Below are positions 14,201-24,785 of a DNA stretch of 64,000 bases, piece by piece. Every line of letters begins with the position of its first letter. Within the stretch, counting starts at the first letter, position 1. The translations under genes were made by a program, and so were the position numbers. This DNA is from Diplolepis rosae. Its lineage: Eukaryota; Arthropoda; Insecta; Hymenoptera; Diplolepididae. Below the pieces are notes generated by a model. It ran no database searches, was not told where the DNA came from, and saw nothing but the letters and a program-made list of their open reading frames with translations. The stretch is taken from assembly GCA_030998225.1 (NCBI GenBank), contig JAPYXD010000555.1, forward strand, positions 4,402,001 through 4,466,000, read 5' to 3'.

Positions 14201-15882
14201 GCTCTAGAACATTTTCAGGAGAAATATTTAAAGTACTTGGCGTTTGCTCGTCAGACACTACATATTCAGCTATTACGTTTTTGTTGTTTATAAAGAGCTT
14301 CTCTGAAAGTAGTAAATATGAAACGAATTAAGAGCAATTCAAGATTATAGAATTTTCATTTGCGAGTTGAAAAAAATATATTTTGAGATTTAGGTTAAAA
14401 AAGTACCAAGTGTTATGCCGTATTTTATATCTTCTTCTTCATCAAACGAATCACTACAATATTTGCGTAAAATGTTCACAGCATCATAATGAACTCCATC
14501 AAAAGCAAAATGAAATGGACTGTAACCTTCATTATCGAGTAGCAAAGGATCTCCGCCGTTTGCTAAAAGCAGTTCGAGGACTTTACATCGTCCCCATGCA
14601 GCAGCTACGTGAACTGGCGTTAAGCCCTCGTTAGACCTACGAATTATAAATTTTCGAGAATTAAGGTGTATATTCTTGTTAAGTGATAAAATATTTTCAT
14701 TTCATATTATTTCCATTTCAATGCATATTACCTTATATTCGGATTTCCGCCATGTCTAAGAAATAATTTAGTAACTTCTTCCGCGAAAGCTTCAGAACTA
14801 TTTCCAATAGCCAAATGGAAAGGTGTTATTCCATAAACGGGAATAATAACATTTGGATCCGCTTCTTTATTGTCAAGGAGTGTCGTCACCTGCCTTAATT
14901 CAAGTTTTCATTACTGTTCTTGATGTAATATTTACAAATTTTAATTGTTTATACGATAGCTTGTCAAATTGAGTCATTTATATTTAAGGCCACGGATCAA
15001 CCAGATCACGTGACCAAATTCCTGTAAAAGTTCGTGTAAGATAACTTTTTAATTTTACAAAATATCTTCCTGAAAATTAAGAAAATAATACAGAACACGA
15101 TAGAGATCGTATGTCAACTTCGTTTGAGTGAAAATTTTGCAGAACATTTTACAGTTAATTGTGATTGTCGTTAAGTTTTCGAATTTTTTTCAAAATTTTT
15201 TCTAAAAAGAAGTTAACAGGCGTGCTTTATTGTCTTTTGTTACGTTTCCCAAATTTTCAGAAAGATATTTTGTAAATTAAAAAATTTATCTTACATGAAC
15301 GAATAAATGTATAATTTAGTCACGTGGTTCAATAGATCCTTGGCCTTAAAATGAATGTTTTCTATTTTATAGAGTTTTTGGAAAGTAATAGTATATTGTG
15401 CCAACAGGGGAAAAAAAATTTATTTTGCGAGTGTGAAGTTTGATGTCCGAGAAAAGCGAGGGTAACAATCAATCACACGAGTAAAATTAATGTTTTTCCC
15501 GTGTCGCACATGATTTTTTTTCTACTATGGGGTCAGAAAATTCACTTTATGACCCGTTAGTTAAAAAATATCTTGACTTGCACTTAGAAACATAAGCTGT
15601 AAAATAATCACAATGTAATCATTCAAACAAGAAAACTCAAAACAAAAATAGAAATATTTGGTAATAAAATTCGTAAACTTGAATAGCGTAATAACGTCAA
15701 TATTTATAGGAGATAAACACCTCAAATACATTATTGTATTACTATTTTTTAGAAGAAGAAAATTAGTAAAAAGCATTATTCAAATTTCATCAAATTACTC
15801 ACTTTATATTATTATCTTCAACTCCATCACAAAGAGAAGAAGCGAGGAAAAGTCCTTTCTTTGCTTCTGGCGTTGCAAGCAT
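11283..15882 (-). CDS. ANKLE1: Ankyrin repeat, LEM and GIY-YIG domain endonuclease
   Basis: Seven coding exons on the minus strand: 15882-15803, 14893-14732, 14636-14407, 14302-12685, 12559-12455, 12255-12197 and 12109-11283; frame holds throughout (1026 residues). Exon 2 uses the TTAAG acceptor at 14894, because the AG five bases further on would put a stop in frame. Domains: ankyrin repeats at residues 27-155 (GLTPVHVAAAWGRCKVLELL); a long Ser/Lys-rich, probably disordered middle from one 1.6 kb exon; a LEM domain near 753-797; and a C-terminal GIY-YIG nuclease near 867-990 with NYLLLDS, FYIGKGKRSRPYAHL and REAAMIDALG. In worms and mammals this protein (LEM-3/ANKLE1) cuts branched DNA and chromatin bridges at division. 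The order ankyrin-LEM-GIY-YIG identifies it firmly. Confidence 0.93.
14988..15345. mobile_element. TTAA-flanked MITE, copy B
   Basis: Full copy of the element at 4262-4619, in the opposite internal orientation. Ends are GGCCACGGATCAACC and GATCCTTGGCC, flanked by TTAA at 14984-14987 and 15346-15349. Shared internal blocks include GTAAGATAACTTTTTAA and ACGATAGAGATCGT-like sequence. It sits in an intron without disturbing the ANKLE1 frame. Confidence 0.8.
15385..15570. repeat. Dispersed repeat, copy 1
   Basis: Begins AATAGTATATTGTGCC, contains TTTTGCGAGTGTGAAG and GTTTTTCCCGTGTCGCACA, and ends near GGGTCAGAAAATTCACTTTATG. The same blocks recur at 63048-63260 and, reversed and partial, at 42733-42845. 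Class unknown; no transposase or target duplication identified. Confidence 0.65.
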
Positions 15883-16486
15883 CTTTTTAATAGTCAACAA
15901 TTTACTTCTAAATTTAAATGAAAGCATACAGACTTTTCAAATAAACCGACGTCTATACCGCAATTGTAAACAAAAGTAAAAAGAGTGAGGTTATGTCGAG
16001 TTGGAATCGATATCTCTAAAAACTCTAAAATCAGCGGTAGCCATTTTATATCGATTACAGAGCGCGATATTTAAATTCTTCTCAATTCAATCCGTAAAAA
16101 TGTAAAAGAATCACAGTAGAAAAAATTCATTCATATCACAAAATATATATTTTCATTTTTGTTTACATAAAAGTGATAATGATATTTTCAGTTCATAAAA
16201 AACACTATTTTTTTACAGCAATGTTGTTAGCAGTCCTGTATAGACACCTTGAAACAACTTTACGACCTAATTCAACGAAAGTAACAGAAGTGTCCTTTTA
16301 GAAAACAAAAGATCAGCTGCTGACTTGTTTTCAAGCATTGTGCAGGAGTGTGTTTTAAGTAATCAGCTTTTAAAAATCATAAAATGTTTTTTATTTTTCA
16401 AAATGATCTTTAACAGTTTATAATTTAATAGCTGTTATTTATTAATGTAAATAATTTAATTATAAACATATCTTCTGCTCAAAAAC
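15883..16486. other. Spacer between PMS1 end and ANKLE1 start
   Basis: About 600 bp that must hold the PMS1 3' untranslated region and the ANKLE1 promoter, both minus strand. No TATA box, repeat or further gene is evident. Confidence 0.5.
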
Positions 16487-19400
16487 TCATATTTTCGTGT
16501 TGATGACATGCATTATAGACATATCTTCCTTTTCTGTCATCCACTGTTTTAAAAGAGTTTCCAAGGTCTGTGCATTAGCCTAGAAAATGTGTTTGAATTA
16601 CAATTAAACCTTCGGCGATCAAAAGGAGATATTTGCTAGACAAACTTACCTCATTTGGACTATGCTCAGTAAAATTTAGTTTCTTGTACATTTGTGCAAC
16701 GTTTAATAACAAAAACTGGTTAGCTACTTTTACAATCCATAAGGAAGGTTTTATTGGTCCTATTACGACATTTTTTTTTTCTTCCTTCAGCCTAAAAAAA
16801 TAATAAAAGTTGGTTGAAAGTTACAGAACTTAACAACTCGTATTTTATTAGTAAAGTATGTCTAAAACATTATTGGACTTTAAAAAGTATATAATAGTTT
16901 TACTCTTCGTAGAATTTCTTAGCAACTTTCATCTTATTAGTTTCCATAGTCACGGCAGTTCTTGGCATGAGATTTTCGTTTTTCTTATTGTTTTTCATGG
17001 TTTTCAACATATTGAACAGCCTTTTCTTATTTTTATCAGCTGTCTCTTTTTCTTTTTTTAATTTCATATCTTGCATTTCTTGTTGATTTGCTTTTTCACC
17101 TGACATTCTGCGATAATGTGCCTTTTCCTCTGAAGTAATTTCTTTCCAGCGATTTGTAATCAGACATGCAATTTGAGGAACTGACATTTCTGGATGTTTC
17201 TTCACCACTATAAATAGAACGAAATCTTTGTAATTTCATTAGTTGCGTAGTTATTAACATCAATTTAAATATTCATTATTTACATTCAGTCCTGGTTTGT
17301 GAAAAAAAAACATTGAATCCTGTTGAAATATTTGAATTAAATTCTCTTTCTTCAGAAACTGATCTAGTTTCATTTGACACTTTCACTTCCACACCTCCCT
17401 AAAACATAATATCCTCAAAATTTAAAGAAAATTTATCAATTAAATTAAGTTTAAAGACCACAATTAATATAAAAAATATTACTTTAATTCCAGGAACTTG
17501 TCCTCTACTCCAAGAATCAGCGTTTGTGGCTTTTGAAATTTCTTTACCAACACTAGTTTTGTCAAGTTCCAGCGTCAGCTCCCCTTTCTCAGTCGTATTC
17601 AAAGACAAAATGCTTTGTTTCAAGGTAGATTTTAATTCTTTAGAGCTTTCGTTTAAGATATCATCGTTACTGAGCCCAAGTTCTGGCCAAACATAATCAT
17701 CATTCTTTAAAACTAGTTCGCTTGCTCTAACAATGTGCACTGCTTTTTCTCTAATTTCTTGCGTTGCAAAATCTTCCCCAAGATCAACGACAGGTAACTG
17801 AGAAAGGGTTTCGGTTTCAGTTGCAAGAACAGATTTATCAAGATTGGAAAAATTAATTTCAGAGTTGAAGGTGATTGAATCTTCGGCTATTTTACTCCTG
17901 AAAAAATATGTTTGATTTATATATCGATGTCCGCATTTATATTCTGTACTTATGTCTAAGATCCAAGATCGCTTTGAAAATAAGTACGGCCTTATTACAG
18001 GCTTTAGTTTTTGAAATTTATCAAAATATAGAAGACAGTTTTTATTTAATTACTTACTTGTTTGAAGCGAAATTTTTTTTTTTCTTGTGAATACTCAGTT
18101 CTTCATCACTATTTGAATCTGATTCGCTCAGCACTGGTCTTCTAACATCGACAATTTCTGGCATTATAAATTTTTCTTGTTCCAAACTTCGATTTTCTTG
18201 AAAATGAAAGGATAAAGTAAATTTTAACATAGTAAGTCTATAACTCGATACAATTTCGAATTTAAATTTTGAATCTTTTACCGACAACATGCCCATTGTT
18301 TTTAGTTGTTTCTGTAACGTCTATTAGCTGTTCAACAGGTGATTTTCTGCTCAGATCCAATTTACGTTTTTTACATGCAGGCCATTCAGTCTCATTGTCA
18401 TTATTACTTTCAACTTCGCTGTTGTCATTCATAGAAAGAGTCCCATTTCGATTTTCATTTTTATCCTCTTGTATTTCTTCCAGTTTATAAAATATTACCA
18501 GGATTTTATCTATACTTTCTATGATTTCTTTCTGAAAATTTAATCATTTTTAACTAAAATTTTACCTTCTAGAGATATGATAATAATGTATCTGCTATTA
18601 TCTACCTCATTCTTTAATAATCCTTTGGTCTTGTTCGGTTCTAAATTTATGTCTAGATCTGATGGATTGACTAATATGTTTAAAAAAAATACGCATTTTT
18701 TTGAAGGAGGTGTTCCTTTATGGAAATATTCCAGTATTCTTTTGTTTAAAACCTACAGTAAAACAATAATTTCTAAAATTTTTATCATTTATTTGTATAA
18801 AAATTTAAAAATTGAACTATGCAAATTCTATATCGTACTTTCTCTAATTCTTTGTGGATTAAAATTCTGTTATTAACAAAGATGTATTGATTTCCTGGTT
18901 GATAAATGAGAGTTATATCTTTAAGATCTTTCTTTGGTAACATCAGTTGTATTTTCGCCTGTCCAAAATATTAGAAAACATTAAAACGAAATATTTATTG
19001 AAACGATTGCAGAATTAAAATCAAACCTCTAGACAATTTTCTTCAATCCATTCTAAATTCGAAACTAAATCCTTTCCTATAACGTTCGTAATTGAGTCAA
19101 TTAGATCATTGGCGCTCGATTTAATAAATATAATTTGCTTATTCCGCCTGTAAGTGATTCTAAGAGGAGGCTGGATAATACCAAAGCTTTTTAATATGGT
19201 TTCTAAGTATTTCAAATCCTGATTCGCTCGTCTAGTATTTAATAGAAGTTGTCTTCTTACTGGCATTTTTTTAAACAATCCTTTTACTTGGACTGTTGTT
19301 CCTATTTAAAATAAATTTCAATATAAAGAATGAAATATTGGATTTTAACTTATTGCTCTTTTATTCAAAACTAACCAAATGATCTATGGCACGACTCCGA

Positions 19401-20406
19401 TTTTGTGATATTTCCATCAGAATCGAGAATGTATAAAGTCGCAATTTCTTCATTCTCTGTTCTCGTACTTATCGAGACGTCACCCGCTTGGCACAATGCT
19501 TGAAGAGCTTCACCTCGAAAACCATAAGTATATAGCCTTTCTGGAAAAGTTCAATAATTTGAAAAATTTTCTTTCAAAAACTTATCTCAGTCTCAAAATT
19601 ATACACACTCAAATCCCTCAATTTTTACTATCTTTAACTCTTAAATTTGTTTTCTCAAGAAAAATGTATGCTAATAAACTTAAAATTCAGATGACAATTT
19701 GACGCTTGAATTAATAGAAAGCTTTAATTATTTAAAATTGTAACTAACCTAGGTCTTCAAAATTCTTTATTTTCGAAGTGTAAGATGCCAAAGCCATAAA
19801 AGGTGCATCTTTCTTGGAAATCCCACACCCATCGTCTTTAACTTCAATTTGTGTGAGGCCATCATCATACTAACGTGAGAAATCAATTGAAAATATTTAA
19901 AGAAGAAATCCATGTAACGAAATATTTAAAAAATCGACCGGATCAAATAACGTCGGTAAGTGCAATTACAGTCTGCAAGGTTATTACACAATTGATTACT
20001 ACACCACACAGACCCTCTAAAGTTCTTTTGTTTACTTATGTTTAATATCAAAAATCCATTTTAGTTATACATATTATATTTTTCAAATAATCTTAGAAAC
20101 TGCAATTTCAATTATCGACGTCACGTGTTTGGGTTGATCCATGGCAGTCAGGTTAAAAATAAAAGTCATTAGGTAAGTAGTAAGTCATACTTTACCGAGT
20201 TCAACGGTTATCTAAGAAAATTTTTTTAGTATGATATTCAATGAAATATATGTACGACGTTGGCTTACAAGATTAATTTCGACATTTTTCGAATTGGCAT
20301 CAAGGGAATTTTCTAAAAGTTCCTTCACAGCACAAGAAACAGATGTTATTACTTGACTTGTTTTTAAGAGTTTAACAGTATTCTTATCAAGTGCTGTGAT
20401 TTTCAT
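16487..20406 (-). CDS. PMS1: MutL homologue PMS1 with HMG box
   Basis: Thirteen coding exons on the minus strand: 20406-20269, 19869-19749, 19540-19376, 19301-19027, 18958-18839, 18752-18606, 18531-18282, 18196-18058, 17897-17483, 17398-17284, 17207-16904, 16791-16650 and 16579-16487; 807 residues, frame kept at each junction. The N-terminal GHKL ATPase shows VKELLENSLDANS, DDGCGIS, GFRGEAL and VKGLFKKMPVRR, then NILVNPSDLDINLEPNK. A Ser/Asp/Glu-rich linker leads to an HMG box near residues 615-680 (FNVFFSQ, ITNRWKEITSEEKAHYRRM), which separates PMS1 from PMS2/MLH1. The C-terminus has a short IKPSLWIVKVANQFLLLN segment and stops about 75 residues later, shorter than human PMS1 (932). Role: partner of MLH1 in mismatch repair (MutL-beta), without an endonuclease motif. 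Identity firm; exact 3' exons are inferred. Confidence 0.92.
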
Positions 20407-20643
20407 TTTTGAAACATTTGATTGGTTTTATTTTACTTTTGTCTCTTTTGTCAACAATGTTAACAATACTCCTACATTGAAACTTTTACGTGAAACTTTA
20501 CAACTTTTCACGGTTAAAGCACCTGTCACACCCTTAGAAGTGTAAAATAAAACTGCGCATGCACTAGTAGAGTGAGACAACTTCACCAACCTCGCCTTCT
20601 CTCTCCTTCTAACGATCGGGCACTTCCACTTACACGCGCTCCT
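20407..20643. other. PMS1 upstream region
   Basis: Presumed PMS1 promoter (minus strand). 20557-20640 resembles the inner part of an older element split by the hAT insertion at 20644, since matching sequence resumes after 22771. Confidence 0.4.
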
Positions 20644-20914
20644 CAGGGTTGCGAAGGTAAAATACCTAACGTAATTTACATGGTTTTCTATACGTAATTT
20701 ACTATGTATATTACGTCGAGGTTTTCTACACGTAATTTACATATATGCTAGACTTAAAGTTTTGGCGGGTGCGCAAGCTAAGCTAATTTTTGTTTATAAT
20801 TTAAACATAAGTAAGAGTGGTAGGCCAATGCACGAAAATTACTTTTTTCCAGGAAAAGATGCATTGCCATTGAAAATGATTTGCTAGCAGATGAGCAGAT
20901 GCATATTGACAAAA

Positions 20915-21264
20915 GGGGCCGTTCACATAATACGTCACACAGTTTATAGGAGGAGGGGGTCTGCAAATTGTGACGTGGTGTGACATGTTGGGAGGGGGGT
21001 CTGCCCTCTGCGTTACGTCACACATTAAATGTGTACCCACGAAATTTGAAAAAAAGTTCTGAAAAGATTATCTACAATAATAATTAATAGCTTCTTTTTT
21101 TACTGGATTTTGTACGCGTTAACGAAAAATGTTTTATAAAATTAAGAGGTGTGACGTGACATCAAAAAGGGGGGGGGCTGAGGTTTGCGACCATGTGCGA
21201 CATGGGGGGTCGGGGGGAGGTAAAAATAGCTAAAAATCGCGTGACGTATTATGTGAACGGCCCC
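20915..21264. mobile_element. MITE with GGGGCCGTTCACAT ends, nested in hAT
   Basis: Terminal inverted repeats GGGGCCGTTCACATAATACG and its complement, continuing to GTCAC. Interior has G-rich tracts (GGAGGGGGTCTGC, GGGGGGGGG) and further TGACGT motifs. It lies inside the hAT element and is therefore either younger or was carried along. Confidence 0.8.
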
Positions 21265-21690
21265 AAAGGCAAGATAGCACTTGCACTTTAAGTATGAGTC
21301 TTTTGCTCAATATAAGCAATATTTCTTCAGAAGGAATAGTGCTGTTAAACAATAACGCTAAAGTAAGTCTTGTGCTTAATGCTTATATGAAATAAAACTT
21401 CAATATGATGTCAATTAAAAAGAATTTACCGTGGCTAAAATTATTTAATAGTAAAGATGGTTCACAAAAGAAATGACAAATGTTCTTAATTTAGTTTATG
21501 TCTTTTTAGTACTTTTTTTCAATGAACAATTTTTTTCTTGAGTTAGCAATCGAATGATATAGACTTTATAAAACTATTTTTCTAAATCTCAAGACTCAAC
21601 AACTGACATGTCAAAAAATTAAGCTTATAAATAAAATAAAATTTGAATTATTGAATATGAAATTATCGAATATTATTAATTTATTTCAAA

Positions 21691-21966
21691 TTAATTAGTT
21701 GAGTTTGAAATTTCTGCCACTGCCTACATTATCGGAGAATCACTAGTCGCGTATCAGATAGGATACGTTGCCAACAGGTGTCCTCGTAGACAATTTCAAA
21801 CTCTTATATCGCAAATAAATGCAAATTAAATTCAAATTTAAAGAATATGTAATCTTTCTGTGGAAAAAAGACGCCTTCGACTGCGCTGGGATTCGAGCCC
21901 AGGTCTAGCAGTCGACCAGCAATCTAAATACCTGGGCTCGAATCCCAGCGCAGTCGAAAGCGTTAT
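21691..21966. repeat. Repeat with tRNA T-arm-like palindrome, copy 1
   Basis: Direct copy of 24056-24366. Shared blocks include GTTGAGTTTGAAATTTCTGC, ATCAGATAGGATACGTTG and CAGGTGTCCTCGTAGAC. It ends in a palindrome in which CTGGGCTCGAATCCCAG resembles a tRNA T-arm (5 bp stem, 7-base loop). The palindrome here is less perfect than in copy 2. Confidence 0.75.
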
Positions 21967-23471
21967 TATTAAAGCTATCAATATTATTTTATTTTGCTGT
22001 AAATAAAGGATCACTGAAAAGCTTATAAGCTTTACTTTACGATTTTTAAAAGGATTATCTATTTCTGTAAGGTGCTCTTGAGATGGATGATTGTTATTCC
22101 CAGAATTGTACATTTTCGTTGATTTCACTTTACAGACGTTTCTTAACATAAATAAAACAATAATTTAGTATAAGTATAGAGCAAAGTGATCACAGCATTA
22201 ACATACATTATGAAGTCTGTATATTACTATAAAATTTATTGAAAAGAAATTTACGTTATCCTGAATATAACATATTACAGTAGTTCGGTAAATATTTATA
22301 ACTTCTCTAGGTTTTCTATTAAAATTATTGATATTCGAGTGATTAGCAAAAGATAATAAACAATTATTTATTTACCTGTGACCTAAAAGCCGATCGTAAG
22401 CAATGTTTTTTAAAATTTTGTCACACTGTAAACATTTTGCCACAATTTTATCAGTTTCTTTTAAACACTTGAAATTCAATTCCGACCGTGGGATTTTATT
22501 TGCGCATTTCATTATTTTTCCTCCTTCAGATTTGCTTATTTAATATTTTGACTTTAATTTCGACACTTGCCGAATTAAGAAAAATGCAAATTTAAATTTT
22601 AACTACAATTAATTGCATAAACAAACACAACAAGAGAGATTATACATACTCTTTTAAGGTTCGCTACCTTGAATATGTAATTAACTACAGTTTTCGACGT
22701 AAATTACGTATATTACGTGATTTACATGGAAAGCCTCAAGTTACGCGTAATTTTGCAACCCTGGCGCTCCTATTGCGTGCCTACTCTATCTAGTATCTAG
22801 TATAAAGGTGCAGTCCCATGGATGGCAGAAAGCGCAAAACGCAAAGCGGAATACCGAAAGTAACTAGATTGCTAGTGCTGCTTAAATTGTGAACGGGACG
22901 TAAGTCTTTATGGTCTGGTATTACGGTTCTGTGTTTCGCTTGTTTAAAGTATTTAAATTTGGTTATGTGCTTATAGCCGCAGTGCTTGCAGTGCGAATAA
23001 TAAATCTCCAAAATAATTTATTTAAAAAGGTGAAGATAATGAATGGAATGAAATGAAATAAAATAATAATGTTGTTGTTATTTTATAAACATCATAGTTT
23101 TAGACATAATGGTAAAGGTTTAATATGACAATATATCTAACTTATAAAAGAATATATGAAGCAATCCAAACGAAATAAGTTAAAGTGTCAATCTTGTACA
23201 AAGCGGTACTTTGTACGCACTTAAAAATAACATTATAAATTAGTGATAATTCAATTAAGATAAGCGTCTAATATGACAAATATAGGTTTGTGGTTAGGAT
23301 ACATCTGTAGTTCATATGTAAGATTTTTACAATATACATTTCAAAAAATATAAATTATGTTTAAAAAGAAATGTGGAACTTACGTCAACTTTAACAACGC
23401 TAACTTATATGTTATAAATATATAATTTTCCAAATATTGTACTTCATAGAGTTCCTTTCTACAATGTTGCG

Positions 23472-23707
23472 AATTTTTCTGTTTTGCAAAACGTAAAATT
23501 ATGTTCCTAATGTCCCATGCAAGCATAAAACGCTCATGACGTCAGCAGTGCAATTTCGTAGGCCAATCGTAACATTTCTTTTAAGGGATACAATGGAAAA
23601 TCTGTATTATCATTGGTTCTTGTAATTCTGCACGTTACGTCACGAGCGTTTTCTGCTCGCATGGGACATTAGGAACATAATTTTACGTTTTGCAAAACAG
23701 AAAAATT
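23472..23707. mobile_element. MITE with ~49 bp inverted ends
   Basis: Arms start AATTTTTCTGTTTTGCAAAA and run through CGTAAAATTATGTTCC to CTAATGTCCCATGC, with near-perfect complement at the right end. The spacer has TGACGTCAGC. Nested in the 5 kb Harbinger-type element. Confidence 0.8.
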
Positions 23708-24055
23708 AAGACCTAGCAGCCTTTTTGTGTCCTTTTTTTTTGTTTTTTGTGGCTCAGTAGTGCCGCTAAATTCATAGTATAATTCGTTTGTTTAATTCAT
23801 CTGTATGTAACCTCAAATTATTAATAAATAGTACGCTAATCTTACAAGTTAATTTTAACTTCCTTTTGAACTCGATTATCAAAAACTACCTCCCATTTTA
23901 GATAGCAAATTTTATTATTTTATATATTTAATGACTATAATAATAATAATTTCAAATTAATTAGTTTGAGTTTGCAGTCGAAAGCGTCTTTTTTTTCCAC
24001 AGAAAGATTTCAAATTCTTAAATTTAAATTTGAATAATAATAATAATAATCTTTT

Positions 24056-24366
24056 CATTAATTAGTTGAGTTTGAAATTTTTGTCACTGCCTACATTATC
24101 GGAGGATCACTAGTCGCGTATCAGATAGGATACGTTGTCGACAGGTGTCCTCGTAGACAATTTCAAACTCTTATATCGCAAATAATGCAAATAAATTCAA
24201 TATTTAAAGAATTTGAAAATCTTTCTGTGGAAAAAATGACGCTTTCGACTGCGCTGGGATTCGAGCCCAGGTCTTTCGATTGCCCGGCAATCGAATGACC
24301 TGGGCTCGAATCCCAGCGCAGTCGAAAGCGTCATTTTTTCCACAGAAAGATTTTCAAATTCTTTAA
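24056..24366. repeat. Repeat with tRNA T-arm-like palindrome, copy 2
   Basis: Second copy of the 21691 repeat. 24203-24366 forms an almost perfect palindrome of about 80-base arms centred on TTGCCCGGCAA. Each arm carries CTGGGCTCGAATCCCAG in one orientation, matching a tRNA T-arm and near the Pol III B box (GGTTCGAATCC, one mismatch). A short remnant of the same arm (GCAGTCGAAAGCGTC) is at about 23975. Not a functional tRNA: no anticodon arm. Confidence 0.75.
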
Positions 24367-24656
24367 ATAATAATTTAATAATTATATTCATAAAAGTAAT
24401 AATAATTATTGTAATAAGATTAGTATTACTGGATGTGTGATTTTGAAGTTACTGTTGATCAATATTAATACTGTTATCTAAGAATAAATTTTCTCTGGTA
24501 CTTGTTAATTTTAAAAAAATATTGGATTTTCAATTTTTTTTGCAGTTATTGTATGATTGCATTTTATTTTAAATTCTTTTCAAATGCACGCCACGAGCAG
24601 CAAAAACCTCGGCTTCGCCTAGGTTCTGGGCGTACTTTCGGCTGGAGATCAAGAAA

Positions 24657-24785
24657 AATAGTATACGACCCACGGCCAGAATGTTGAATGCCCTGGCGTA
24701 TGTGATATTAATGCCGAGGCGAAGCATTTATATCACATATGCCAGGAACTCAAACATTCTGGCCTAGGGTCGTAATATACTATTA
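24657..24785. mobile_element. Short foldback MITE
   Basis: Inverted arms AATAGTATACGACCC, GGCCAGAATGTT, GGCGTATGTGATAT and their complements around a central GCCGAGGCGAAGC. The central motif also appears inverted just upstream (GGCTTCGCC, 24611-24619). Confidence 0.75.

Larger units (their letters stand above)
14894..15802 (-). other. First intron of ANKLE1, repeat-filled
   Basis: A 909 bp intron. It holds the second full copy of the TTAA MITE (14988-15345) and one copy of a dispersed repeat (15385-15570). Nothing coding for ankyrin repeats was found in it. Confidence 0.7.
20644..22763. mobile_element. Non-autonomous hAT element with 8 bp target duplication
   Basis: The ends read CAGGGTTGCG and, reversed, CAGGGTTGCAAAATTACG. 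Perfect 8 bp duplications GCGCTCCT lie at 20636-20643 and 22764-22771. CAGGG ends and 8 bp duplications are hallmarks of hAT elements. Subterminal regions are rich in ACGTAATTTAC-type repeats, also found in the hAT element at 31640 and around 27860-27980. No transposase frame is visible. Inside lie a 350 bp MITE (20915-21264) and a 276 bp repeat (21691-21966). Confidence 0.85.

Noticed and set aside
24217..24360. tRNA gene
   Set aside because: Only the T-arm and an acceptor-like strand are present and the rest is their inverted copy; no D or anticodon arm can form.
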